Of a stretch of 64,000 nucleotides of DNA, positions 44,031 to 52,084 are shown piece by piece; position 1 is the stretch's first letter; every line of letters starts with the position of its first letter. Both the position numbers and the translations under genes were made by a program. The DNA lies in the NCBI RefSeq assembly GCF_031457275.1, contig NZ_JAVDWH010000001.1, positions 1,488,001 through 1,552,000 on the forward strand, read 5' to 3'. The DNA comes from Aeromicrobium panaciterrae. Its GTDB lineage: Bacteria; Actinomycetota; Actinomycetes; Propionibacteriales; Nocardioidaceae. The notes under the pieces are model-generated. The model searched no databases and was not told the DNA's origin. It worked only from the letters and a program-made list of their open reading frames with translations.

Positions 44031-44071
44031 AAAAGTTGTAAGGACCCGTGGGGTCTGTGGCTCCTACCTAC
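44031..44071 (+). promoter_or_regulatory. Candidate promoter of the exported-protein gene (two-box motif)
   Basis: AAAAGTTGTAAG (44031-44042) and CTCCTACCTAC (44061-44071), 18 bases apart, match the pair at 41829-41868 in 12 of 12 and 10 of 11 positions. The second box lies 56 bases before the ATG. The rest of this 222-base divergent space (43905-44126) is A-rich without a gene. Confidence 0.5.
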
Positions 44072-44126
44072 AAGCAACACCACAGACCAACTCAAAAAAC
44101 ACACCACCAAAACCACAGGAGAAATC

Positions 44127-44600
44127 ATGAACCGCATCATCCGCAACCTCGTCATCGCAGTCCCGCTCGCCACTGTCGGTTTCACGATGGTCGGCGCTAC
44201 CGCAGCCACCGCTGGTCCCAACGGTCCGGTCATCATCGGTCAGCCCGACACCCTTCCTGAGCCGCACCCGGGTCCGAAGTTCGACAAGGATCTGCCGCTG
44301 CAGAACGCTCCCAAGCCCAACAAGCCCAAGCCGCAGCCCAAGCCGGCCGATCAGCCGCAGGTTGTTGTTCCCCAGGCTGACGTTGTCGAAGAGAAGAAGG
44401 TCGTCAAGGTCGTCAGCGCGAAGGGCTCGCCTGACTCGATCGATCGCAGCGAGAATCTCTTCGTCGCCGGTCCGGCCGAAGTTGAGCTCACAGCCGACGA
44501 CAACAACGGTGGACTCGACATCACCTGGCTGCTCGTCGGTGGCGGAGTCGTCACCGCCTCGGGTATCGCGTTCGCAGCCCGCAAGCGCACCAACGCCTGA
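44127..44600 (+). CDS. Exported, membrane-anchored protein of unknown function
   Basis: A 157-residue protein with a signal peptide (NLVIAVPLATVGFTMVGA, end ATAG), a Pro/Lys-rich spacer (NAPKPNKPKPQPKPADQP) and a C-terminal membrane segment (ITWLLVGGGVVTASGIAFAA) with the basic tail RKRTNA. The tail resembles a sorting signal but has no LPxTG, so simple membrane anchoring is likely. AGGAG precedes the ATG. Two promoter-like boxes upstream are shared with the sigma factor gene 2 kb away, so it may be a target of that sigma factor. Confidence 0.75.
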   Translation: MNRIIRNLVIAVPLATVGFTMVGATAATAGPNGPVIIGQPDTLPEPHPGPKFDKDLPLQNAPKPNKPKPQPKPADQPQVVVPQADVVEEKKVVKVVSAKGSPDSIDRSENLFVAGPAEVELTADDNNGGLDITWLLVGGGVVTASGIAFAARKRTNA

Positions 44601-44615
44601 CACACACACGGAAAG

Positions 44616-44640
44616 GCCCCGCACCAACACGGTGCGGGGC
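44616..44640 (+). terminator. Rho-independent terminator
   Basis: A perfect 10-bp stem GCCCCGCACC/GGTGCGGGGC with loop AACAC is followed by TCTTCCTGTTT. It lies 16 bases after the stop of the exported-protein gene. Confidence 0.85.
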
Positions 44641-44757
44641 TCTTCCTGTTTGCGGGAGACTCCGGCTATGCGACACGCCGAATGTCACATAGCCGTTGAC
44701 ACATACCGTGAGTACGGCGCATGCTGACGGTATGACGCGATTTGCTGAGGAGCAGCG

Positions 44758-45765
44758 ATGACCCAGACACTCGAAAACCCCACCGAGCTTTCCGCGACCC
44801 GCAGCCGTGAGGAATACGCAGAGGTCCTGCACGGACTGTCAGTCGCGTCGACGGAGCACCACTTCGATGCCTTCATCGACATCCCGTGGGAGCACCCTGA
44901 TTTCCAGATCGACCGCACCGATCCGCGCTGGATCTTGCCGGCGAACGTCGATCCGCTTGGCGCCCACCCGTGGTACCAAGCCCAGTCCGTTGAGCGCCAG
45001 ATCGAGATCGGGCTGTGGCGTCAGGCCAACATCCTTCGCGTGGGCGTGCAGTTCGAGAACATCTTGATCCGCGGCATCATGCAGTACTGCTTCGAGCTCA
45101 AGAACCAGTCGCCTGAGTTCCGCTACCTGATGCACGAGGCGACCGAGGAATGCCACCACAACCAGATGTTCCAGGAGGCGATCAACCGCATCGGCGTCGA
45201 TGCGCCTGGAATGCCGTGGCTCATGCGCCGCATCTCGTGGGCGATCCCAGGTGCTGCCTCGACCTTCCCGGTCAGCTTCTTCATCGGTGTCCTTGCAGGT
45301 GAAGAGCCGATTGACCATACGCAGAAGGGCATTCTGCGCGGTGGCAAGGATCTTCCGCCGCTGATGTCGCGGATCATGGAGATCCACGTCGCCGAGGAAG
45401 CTCGGCACATCTCGTTCGCCCACGAGTTCATCAAGATCCACGGCCCGAACCTCGGCCGGATCAACAAGTTCATCGTGTCGCTGCTGTTCCCGCTCATCAT
45501 GCGCACCGGCGCCGACCTGATCATGATCCCGCCGAAGGCGTTCCGCAAGGAGTTCGGCATCCCCCGCAAGGTCATCAAGGAGCTTTATTGGAAGGCGCCC
45601 GAGTCGCGAGTGCGTCTGCAGGACATGTTCGCCGACGCCCGCATGCTCGCCGAGCAGTCTGGTCTGATGACCCGCACCTCAAGGCGCATGTGGCGACTGC
45701 TCAAGATTGACGGCCGTTCGTCGCGCTTCCGCAGCGAGCCCTCTGTCGCGTTCCTCGAGAGCTGA
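44758..45765 (+). CDS. AurF-like diiron oxygenase
   Basis: A 335-residue helical protein of the AurF (p-aminobenzoate N-oxygenase) family. Two metal-binding helices are clear: MHEATEECHHNQMF and the downstream HVAEEARHISFAHEF, which supply Glu and His ligands for a dinuclear iron site. The substrate is unknown; family members oxidise amines or hydroxylate. The next gene, 6 bases downstream, is a ferredoxin-ferredoxin reductase fusion that could supply electrons. A -10-like region and a GAGGAG site precede the ATG. Confidence 0.88.
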   Translation: MTQTLENPTELSATRSREEYAEVLHGLSVASTEHHFDAFIDIPWEHPDFQIDRTDPRWILPANVDPLGAHPWYQAQSVERQIEIGLWRQANILRVGVQFENILIRGIMQYCFELKNQSPEFRYLMHEATEECHHNQMFQEAINRIGVDAPGMPWLMRRISWAIPGAASTFPVSFFIGVLAGEEPIDHTQKGILRGGKDLPPLMSRIMEIHVAEEARHISFAHEFIKIHGPNLGRINKFIVSLLFPLIMRTGADLIMIPPKAFRKEFGIPRKVIKELYWKAPESRVRLQDMFADARMLAEQSGLMTRTSRRMWRLLKIDGRSSRFRSEPSVAFLES

Positions 45766-45771
45766 TTCTCC

Positions 45772-47424
45772 GTGGCCCATGTCGTCACGCAGGCGTGCTG
45801 CGCTGACGCCTCCTGTGTGTTCGCGTGTCCTGTCAACGCGATCCACCCGACTCCCGACGAGCCAGACTTCGGTCTCGCCGACATGCTCTACATCGACCCG
45901 GTTTCCTGCGTCGACTGCGGCGCGTGTGTGGGCGCATGCCCGGTTGGTGCGATCGTCCCCGACACCAAGGTTCCTGCGAATCAGTTGCCCTTCGTGGACA
46001 TCAACGCGTTGTTCCACGCCGAGCCGCGTACGTACCCGATCCAGGCACCCATCACGCCCATCATCCGCAAGGCGCCTGGTCCGTTGCACGTCGCGATCGT
46101 CGGGTCAGGTCCGGCCGCCATGTACGCCGCCGATGAGCTGCTGAAGCAGGACGACGTGCACGTGACGCTGCTTGACCGACTGCCGACCCCGCACGGTCTC
46201 GTACGCAGCGGAGTCGCACCCGATCACGTCGAAACCAAGTCGATCGACAAGCTGTTCCGCCAGATCGAGGATCAGCGTGGCTTCCACTACCTGCTGAACG
46301 TGAACGTGGGGACCGACATCTCGCACGAGGACCTTCTCGAGCACTGCCATGCCGTCATCTACGCGACTGGCGCATCGCAGGACCGCAAACTCGACATTCC
46401 GGGCGAGGATCTGCCGGGAAGTGAGAGCGCGACGGAGTTCGTGGCTTGGTACAACGGCCATCCAGATCACGCGGGCCGGACCTTCGATCTCAGCGGCGAC
46501 CGGGCAGTCATCATCGGCAACGGCAACGTTGCGCTCGACGCTGCGCGCCTGCTGTCGATCGACCCCGAGTCGCTCGCGGCGACGGACATATCGGAACATG
46601 CGCTGGCAGCACTGCGTGCGAGCGCCGTACGAGAAGTGGTGATCCTGGGGCGCAGGGGCATCGCTCAGGCGGCATTCACGCTCCCGGAGCTCATCGGGCT
46701 GCTGTCCCACGAAGAGATCGAGATCGTCGTCGAAGGGGCAGACCTCGACCAGCCGATCGCGGACCCGATGGCCAATCGCAAGGCCACGGCTCTTCGTGAG
46801 GCGGTTGCACGGCCAACTGCCCCTGGATCCAGGCGCATCGTGTTCCGATTCGCAGAGTCTCCGGCCGAGTTGATCGGCGATGGCCGCGTGACTGGCTTGC
46901 GGGTTGCCCACAACGACCTGGTTGAGCTCGATGGTCATATACGAGCCGTGCCTACTGATCGTCGCGAGACCATCGACACCCCGCTCGTCCTGCGGGCGAT
47001 CGGCTACCAGGGAGTCGCCGTACCTGGGGTCCCGTTCGACGACGAGGCGCGAGTGATCCCGAATGTCGAGGGACGTGTGTCCGGAACTCCGCGTGCGTAT
47101 GCCGTTGGCTGGATCAAGCGCGGCCCCACGGGCTTCATCGGCACCAACAAGTCCTGCTCTGAAGAGACGATCGGCCACGTGATCGCTGACTTCAACGCCG
47201 GAGTGCTCGTGACGCGGGGGAGTCGCGAATCGCTTCGCGCAGCGATCGACAGGGGCGGACTGCGTGCCGTCAACCTCCGCGGCTGGCGTGCGATCGACCG
47301 TGCAGAACGCCGAGCAGGAGCGGGTCGTCCGCGGCGCAAGATCACCAGCGTTGATGAGCTGCTCGAGGTGGCACAGTCAGAGCGCGGGCCGCGACGTGGA
47401 CTCAGCAAGATGGTGCGCGCCTGA
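45772..47424 (+). CDS. fprB: Ferredoxin-NADP reductase fused to a bacterial ferredoxin domain (FprB-like)
   Basis: A 550-residue protein starting at GTG 45772. The N-terminal 80 residues are a 7Fe/8Fe-type ferredoxin with CCADASCVFACP and CVDCGACVGACPVGAI. The rest is an adrenodoxin-reductase-like flavoprotein with FAD motif VAIVGSGPAAMYAADEL and NADP motif AVIIGNGNVALDAARLL. It passes electrons from NADPH to iron-sulfur centres. The position directly after the AurF-like gene suggests that the diiron protein is its partner. Confidence 0.93.
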   Translation: MAHVVTQACCADASCVFACPVNAIHPTPDEPDFGLADMLYIDPVSCVDCGACVGACPVGAIVPDTKVPANQLPFVDINALFHAEPRTYPIQAPITPIIRKAPGPLHVAIVGSGPAAMYAADELLKQDDVHVTLLDRLPTPHGLVRSGVAPDHVETKSIDKLFRQIEDQRGFHYLLNVNVGTDISHEDLLEHCHAVIYATGASQDRKLDIPGEDLPGSESATEFVAWYNGHPDHAGRTFDLSGDRAVIIGNGNVALDAARLLSIDPESLAATDISEHALAALRASAVREVVILGRRGIAQAAFTLPELIGLLSHEEIEIVVEGADLDQPIADPMANRKATALREAVARPTAPGSRRIVFRFAESPAELIGDGRVTGLRVAHNDLVELDGHIRAVPTDRRETIDTPLVLRAIGYQGVAVPGVPFDDEARVIPNVEGRVSGTPRAYAVGWIKRGPTGFIGTNKSCSEETIGHVIADFNAGVLVTRGSRESLRAAIDRGGLRAVNLRGWRAIDRAERRAGAGRPRRKITSVDELLEVAQSERGPRRGLSKMVRA

Positions 47425-47473
47425 CGAGTAGACTGGGTGACGACTTTCCCGGTACTCCTCTAAGGACACGCAC

Positions 47474-48367
47474 GTGAGCAACGAAGCAACAGTCGGCACC
47501 TCCAAGGTCAAGCGCGGCATGGCCGAAATGCTCAAGGGCGGCGTCATCATGGACGTCGTCAACGCTGAGCAGGCCAAGATCGCCGAAGACGCTGGCGCCG
47601 TTGCCGTGATGGCGCTCGAGCGCGTGCCCGCCGACATCCGTGCCCAGGGCGGCGTTGCCCGTATGAGCGACCCAGATCTGATCGACGGCATCATTGAGGC
47701 CGTCTCGATCCCGGTCATGGCCAAGGCTCGTATCGGCCACTTCGCCGAGGCGCAGATCCTGCAGAGCCTCGGCGTCGACTACATCGACGAGTCAGAGGTT
47801 CTGACGCCGTCCGACTACGCCAACCACATCGACAAGTGGCAGTTCACCGTGCCGTTCGTCTGCGGCGCGACCAACCTTGGCGAAGCGCTTCGCCGACTGA
47901 CGGAAGGTGCCGCGTTCATCCGCTCCAAGGGCGAGGCCGGTACGGGCGACGTCTCCAACGCCGTCACCCACATCCGCGCGATCACCGGCGAGATCCGCAA
48001 GCTCCAGACCCTGCGCGACGACGAGCTGTATGTCGCAGCCAAGGAGTTGCAGGCCCCGTACGAGCTCGTCAAGGAAGTTGCCGAAGCCGGCAAACTGCCT
48101 GTCGTGCTTTTCACAGCCGGCGGCATCGCGACTCCCGCCGACGCAGCACTCGTGATGCAGCTCGGTTCGGAAGGCGTATTCGTCGGTTCGGGCATCTTCA
48201 AGTCCGGCAACCCCGCCGAGCGTGCCGCGGCGATCGTCAAGGCCACCACGTTCTACGACGACCCGGACGTTGTCGCGAAGGTTTCCCGCGGACTCGGCGA
48301 AGCCATGGTCGGCATCAATGTCGACGAGATCCCCGAGCCCCACCGCCTGGCCGAACGTGGCTGGTGA
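47474..48367 (+). CDS. pdxS: Pyridoxal 5'-phosphate synthase, synthase subunit
   Basis: This 297-residue TIM-barrel enzyme makes PLP from ribose 5-phosphate, glyceraldehyde 3-phosphate and ammonia. The catalytic Asp (GGVIMDVVN), the Schiff-base Lys ([11 protein letters not shown]) and the second Lys and phosphate loop ([10 protein letters not shown]) are intact. It needs ammonia from the glutaminase PdxT. Unusually, pdxT lies 4.5 kb downstream, beyond six surface-protein genes. An AAGGA site precedes the start. Confidence 0.97.
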   Translation: MSNEATVGTSKVKRGMAEMLKGGVIMDVVNAEQAKIAEDAGAVAVMALERVPADIRAQGGVARMSDPDLIDGIIEAVSIPVMAKARIGHFAEAQILQSLGVDYIDESEVLTPSDYANHIDKWQFTVPFVCGATNLGEALRRLTEGAAFIRSKGEAGTGDVSNAVTHIRAITGEIRKLQTLRDDELYVAAKELQAPYELVKEVAEAGKLPVVLFTAGGIATPADAALVMQLGSEGVFVGSGIFKSGNPAERAAAIVKATTFYDDPDVVAKVSRGLGEAMVGINVDEIPEPHRLAERGW

Positions 48368-48431
48368 GCCTAGCCAGGCTCAACCCACAGGTCGCTTTGT
48401 GCGCTGACCTAGTCACTTTGAGCCATTTTGC

Positions 48432-48476
48432 GACTCGGGTCACATTTTCGCGTCATAAATGACCTGGCCCCGAGTC
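48432..48476. promoter_or_regulatory. Long interrupted inverted repeat upstream of the SipW-type cassette
   Basis: GACTCGGGTCA (48432-48442) is mirrored by TGACC (48460-48464) plus CCCGAGTC (48469-48476), with GTCA-TAAA-TGAC in the centre. It lies 60 bases upstream of the first exported-protein gene, where its promoter must be. It is a candidate operator or transcript hairpin. The whole space 48368-48536 holds no other gene. Confidence 0.5.
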
Positions 48477-48536
48477 ACACTCAGGTAGGGAGCCCGATTC
48501 GAATGTCGATCGGGATCGATTATCTGAGGGAGCATC

Positions 48537-49067
48537 ATGAATAGATCCACTAAGGGCGCCATCGCGGCGGCTGCAGCGGCTGCACTACTCCTGGGCGGCG
48601 CGGGATCGCTCGCCTACTGGTCCGACTCTGACGCTGTCGACGGTGACACGTTCACCGCAGGTTCGTTGTCGCTGACTGCGCTCAACGACTGTGATGAGTG
48701 GAACCTCGACACCGACGAGCCGGGCGGTCAGCCGTTCGTACCTGGCACTGACAGGCTCGTTCCGGGTGACGTCGTCACCAAGCTCTGCACGTTCACCGTC
48801 GACGCTGTTGGTACGCACCTGCGCGCCACTGTTGAGGCAGTGCCCGGAACAGACTCAGGCGACCTGCTCACCAGTGGTCCACTGACCATCGGCTCGAGCC
48901 TCGAGATTGCCGCCACGCCGGTCACCGAGATCACTGAGGACAACGACGGCGACACGCTGACCGTCGCGGTCACCGTGACCTTCGATTCGGCCTCTGGCAA
49001 CACGTCGCAGACCGACAGCGCCGTGCTCGACGACATCGACATCGACACCACGCAGGACCACAACTAG
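48537..49067 (+). CDS. TasA/SipW-type exported surface protein
   Basis: A 176-residue protein with an alternate signal peptide: a basic start, Ala-rich core (IAAAAAAALLLGGAGSLA) and the post-core motif AYWSDSDAVDGDTFTAGSLSL. This pattern (aromatic residue, then S/T-D, then G-x-T-F-T-A-G) marks substrates of SipW-like signal peptidases, such as TasA and camelysin. The mature part is acidic and beta-rich with two Cys. It should be exported as a fibre subunit or surface protein. A signal peptidase gene follows. Confidence 0.88.
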   Translation: MNRSTKGAIAAAAAAALLLGGAGSLAYWSDSDAVDGDTFTAGSLSLTALNDCDEWNLDTDEPGGQPFVPGTDRLVPGDVVTKLCTFTVDAVGTHLRATVEAVPGTDSGDLLTSGPLTIGSSLEIAATPVTEITEDNDGDTLTVAVTVTFDSASGNTSQTDSAVLDDIDIDTTQDHN

Positions 49068-49136
49068 GACCAGCTGCCGCGTCCAGCGGTCCGGCGCCAG
49101 CGAAAGCTGGGCCGGCCCGCTGGGACGGAGAAGCGC

Positions 49137-49718
49137 ATGTCGAATACGTCGAAGGTCAAGATCAGGTCGACTGGGCCTCTTCGATGGTTCGGCCAACTGG
49201 TCGCCTGGTTGGTCATCATCGGGGTGGTCGCGGTCATCGCGGCCGCAGTAGTCGTGCCGCGAATCGCTGGCGCGACCCCGTACTCGATCCTGACCGGCTC
49301 AATGCAGCCGAAATACCCGCCGGGAACGTTGGTCGTGGTCAAGCCGATCGACACGGAAGACATCGCGATCGGCAAGGTCGTCACGTATCAACTCAAGTCG
49401 GGCAAACCGACCGTGGTCACCCACCGTGTCGTCGGAATGATTCAAAGTCCCGACGGAACGTTGCGGTTTCGAACTCAGGGAGACGCCAACGACGCTCCGG
49501 ACCGAGAGCTCGTTCGGCCGGTGCAGGTCAAGGGTGCCCTCTGGTACGACGTCCCCTACCTGGGCTACGTCAACAAATACATCACTGGGAAGGAGCGCAG
49601 GCTCACGATGGTCGTCGTTGTGTCCGGCCTGCTGCTCTATGCGGCGTACATGTTCACAGGCTCCCTGCGGGATCGCCTGCGGAAGCCCCGCAAACACTCT
49701 TCGGCGGACGCGTCATGA
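49137..49718 (+). CDS. Signal peptidase I, SipW/ER type (first copy)
   Basis: A 193-residue membrane protease with a membrane segment at each end. The catalytic Ser55 is in ILTGSMQPKYPPGT, and His96 in VVTHRVVG replaces the Lys of classical bacterial enzymes, as in SipW and the ER signal peptidase. The Asp residues in GDANDAPD complete the site. The active site faces outward. It probably cleaves the flanking SipW-type proteins. Its TGA overlaps the next gene (ATGA). Confidence 0.92.
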   Translation: MSNTSKVKIRSTGPLRWFGQLVAWLVIIGVVAVIAAAVVVPRIAGATPYSILTGSMQPKYPPGTLVVVKPIDTEDIAIGKVVTYQLKSGKPTVVTHRVVGMIQSPDGTLRFRTQGDANDAPDRELVRPVQVKGALWYDVPYLGYVNKYITGKERRLTMVVVVSGLLLYAAYMFTGSLRDRLRKPRKHSSADAS

Positions 49719-50359
49719 ACTGCCGTCTCGGGCGTCTTTTAGGCATGACCTTGATCCTTGCGAGCTCCTCGGCATCCTCGGCAGTAGCCGCGGGTGAGCT
49801 GGAGTTGAGCCTGGATGGCACCCATTGGATGTCGTCGATCACCACGCCGCTGTTCGATCCGTCGCTCCGTTGGGTACCGGGCGACTCGGAAACTGAGGCC
49901 TTCTTTATTCGCAACCAGGGCGGATCATCCGGTGACCTGACGGTTGACATCCTGGGGCCGGCCGCTGACGGCTTGATCGAATCCGGCGACCTGCACGTTA
50001 CTGCCAAGGGCGGTGGCGGTGACTGGACTGCCGTCTCTGAGGGCGGCATACATCGCCTGCTGACTGCGCCGGACCTCGCTGATGGCGCGGTGAGCAAGAT
50101 CAAGGTCAACGTCGCGTACGACCCGTCGTCGACCAACCCGACCCAACTTCTCGCATCGCAGCTGACCTTCCGCGTCACGCTCAGCGAATCCGCACCGAAC
50201 GGCGACGTGGGCGACGCTGGCGCAGGCCTTCCTGACACTGGCGCACCGAATCTGTTGTTCTACGCAGTTCTCAGCGCACTTCTACTCGGCACGGGGCTCG
50301 GCCTCGTCTCAAACAGCAACGAACTATCCGAATCAAGCGGAGAGGCACATCATGTCTGA
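49715..50359 (+). CDS. LPxTG-anchored surface protein of the SipW-type cassette
   Basis: A 214-residue protein with a conventional signal peptide (LLGMTLILASSSASSAVAA) and a C-terminal sorting signal: LPDTG, then the hydrophobic LLFYAVLSALLLGTGLGLV. The hydrophobic part is followed by an unusually long polar tail. A sortase should link it to the cell wall. Between lies a beta-rich domain with RWVPGDSETEAFFIRNQGGSSGDLTV, like the TasA/camelysin-associated domains. It may anchor the fibres; no sortase gene is in the window. It overlaps the gene before by 4 bases and the one after by 8. Confidence 0.85.
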   Translation: MNCRLGRLLGMTLILASSSASSAVAAGELELSLDGTHWMSSITTPLFDPSLRWVPGDSETEAFFIRNQGGSSGDLTVDILGPAADGLIESGDLHVTAKGGGGDWTAVSEGGIHRLLTAPDLADGAVSKIKVNVAYDPSSTNPTQLLASQLTFRVTLSESAPNGDVGDAGAGLPDTGAPNLLFYAVLSALLLGTGLGLVSNSNELSESSGEAHHV

Positions 50360-50972
50360 CCACGCAGGACGCAAGCGCACAGCTCGTACGGGCCGTGTCC
50401 GAGCCGTACTGGCTCTCGGCGTTGCACTCGGACTCGGGGCAGTCGGAACGTTCGCCTACTGGACTGACGATGTCGTCGTCAGTGGCTCGACCTTCACCGC
50501 AGGCACGCTCGACCTCCAGGTCAACAACGCCGACTCGTACGCCACGACGACCCTGAGCATGACGTCGATGGTGCCCGGCAACTCCTCCGCGGAGGTGCTG
50601 ACGGTCAAGAACAACGGCACCGCGCCCCTCAAGTACACGATGACCGGCGGACTGACCGGCACCCACGCAGCTGACTACAACACAGCTGGAGCCAACGGTC
50701 TGCTCCTGACGATCTCCGTCGGCGGCACCAAGTCGGGATCCGGCAACACTTCGACCTGCACCGGCGGCACGGTGATCGTCAGTGCGGTCCCGCTGACGAG
50801 CACGACGAGCACAGCGATCATCACACCACGCCGCCCGGCGTCGGCGATGGTCCAGAACGCCACCGAGGCACTCTGCTTCCAGGTCAAACTCGCCGACGCT
50901 GCGTCGACCACGCTGCAAGGCAAGACAGCAACTGCGACGTTCACCGCGACGGGAACCTCTGACGTCTCATGA
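50352..50972 (+). CDS. TasA/SipW-type exported surface protein (second copy)
   Basis: A 206-residue protein with a basic N-region (RKRTARTGRVR), a hydrophobic core (AVLALGVALGLGAVGTFA) and the SipW motif AYWTDDVVVSGSTFTAGTLDL at residues 35-55. The mature part is very rich in Thr, Ser and Gly with two Cys, and its first half has the TasA-like LTVKNNGTAPLKYTM strand. It should be cleaved after the Ala-rich core by one of the adjacent signal peptidases. Its stop overlaps the start of the fusion gene by 4 bases (ATGA). Confidence 0.88.
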   Translation: MSDHAGRKRTARTGRVRAVLALGVALGLGAVGTFAYWTDDVVVSGSTFTAGTLDLQVNNADSYATTTLSMTSMVPGNSSAEVLTVKNNGTAPLKYTMTGGLTGTHAADYNTAGANGLLLTISVGGTKSGSGNTSTCTGGTVIVSAVPLTSTTSTAIITPRRPASAMVQNATEALCFQVKLADAASTTLQGKTATATFTATGTSDVS

Positions 50973-51991
50973 CAATCAAGGGCATCGGGCGCGGCGCACG
51001 GGAGGTCTTCCTGACCTTCGGTGCGCTGCTCGGTGTCCTCTGCATCATCGCGACAATTGCGGGAGTCGCGTTCGGCGTGAAGCCGCTGGTGTTCCGATCA
51101 GGCTCGATGTCGCCGGCGATTCATACCGGCGACCTCGCGGTTTCACGGACAGTCAATGCGAGCGACCTCAAGGTCGGCGACATCGTCTCTGTGGTCAACG
51201 CAGAGGGCAATCGAGTCACGCACCGTCTCGTCAACATCGCTCGGCAGGGCGATGAGCGGCAGCTGACCCTCAAGGGTGACGACAACAAGGTCGCTGACGC
51301 CGAGGTCTACACCGTCAAGAAGGCAGAGCGGGTGCTGTTCGACATCCCGAAGGCGGGATATGTCGTCAACGCGGCTGCGAGTCCGGTCGGGGTTTTCGTT
51401 CTCGGGGCGTACGTCACGATGATGCTCTTGCTCGTATTCCGCCGCAGGGGACCCACTGATGGCGATGGTCCGTCGCCGGAACCGCGACGCAAGGGCGGTG
51501 CCCGCAAGGCCGACAAGAAGGGCGCGCAGGTCACTCCGCGCATGATCGCCACCACTGCCTTCGCGGCCGCCATCGCGGTCGCAACTCCGGCTGCCGCTGC
51601 TCCGTGGACCGATGACGTCGTCATTGGCGGTGGCACCTACACGGCGTACACGGTGACCAAGCCGGCGATCACGAGCTGCACCGTGACCGGTGGCGCGCTG
51701 TCACAGAAGACGGCGACGATCGTATGGACCGAGGTCTCCTCGCCGTACGCATTGGACTACACAGCGACGATCGTCGAGACCGGTCAGACGATGACGGTGA
51801 CGGACAACGGCTCCACTCGCCAGGTCCAGTTCAGCGCCGGACTGCTGAGCACGATCCTCAACGCGACCTACAACATCCGGATCCAGGCATCTCTGCCTTC
51901 CCCCAACGGGACGTGGAAGTCGGTTGTCAGCAATCAGCCAGTCACGATCACGCTGCTCGGACTGGGCATGTCCTGCGGCACGGCGACCTGA
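50969..51991 (+). CDS. Signal peptidase I fused to a SipW-type exported domain
   Basis: A 340-residue protein with two parts. Residues 1-157 are a complete SipW/ER-type signal peptidase: Ser46 (FRSGSMSPA), His85 (VTHRLVN), Asp104/110 (KGDDNKVADAEV) and two membrane segments. A basic linker (RRRGPTDGDGPSPEPRRKGG to about 188) should lie in the cytoplasm. Residues 193-210 form a third hydrophobic segment (ATTAFAAAIAVATPAAAA), followed by APWTDDVVIGGGTYTAYT, the same motif as in the two free substrates, and a 115-residue beta-rich exported domain. The topology allows the protease to release its own C-terminal domain. Confidence 0.9.
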   Translation: MTIKGIGRGAREVFLTFGALLGVLCIIATIAGVAFGVKPLVFRSGSMSPAIHTGDLAVSRTVNASDLKVGDIVSVVNAEGNRVTHRLVNIARQGDERQLTLKGDDNKVADAEVYTVKKAERVLFDIPKAGYVVNAAASPVGVFVLGAYVTMMLLLVFRRRGPTDGDGPSPEPRRKGGARKADKKGAQVTPRMIATTAFAAAIAVATPAAAAPWTDDVVIGGGTYTAYTVTKPAITSCTVTGGALSQKTATIVWTEVSSPYALDYTATIVETGQTMTVTDNGSTRQVQFSAGLLSTILNATYNIRIQASLPSPNGTWKSVVSNQPVTITLLGLGMSCGTAT

Positions 51992-52084
51992 CGCAATAGC
52001 CGACTTCGGCTCGGTGATCCGACACACTGGGGTCCGTGCATCTCCCAATGCGCGCTCAGATTGTCGGAACAGGGGACTGACCAG

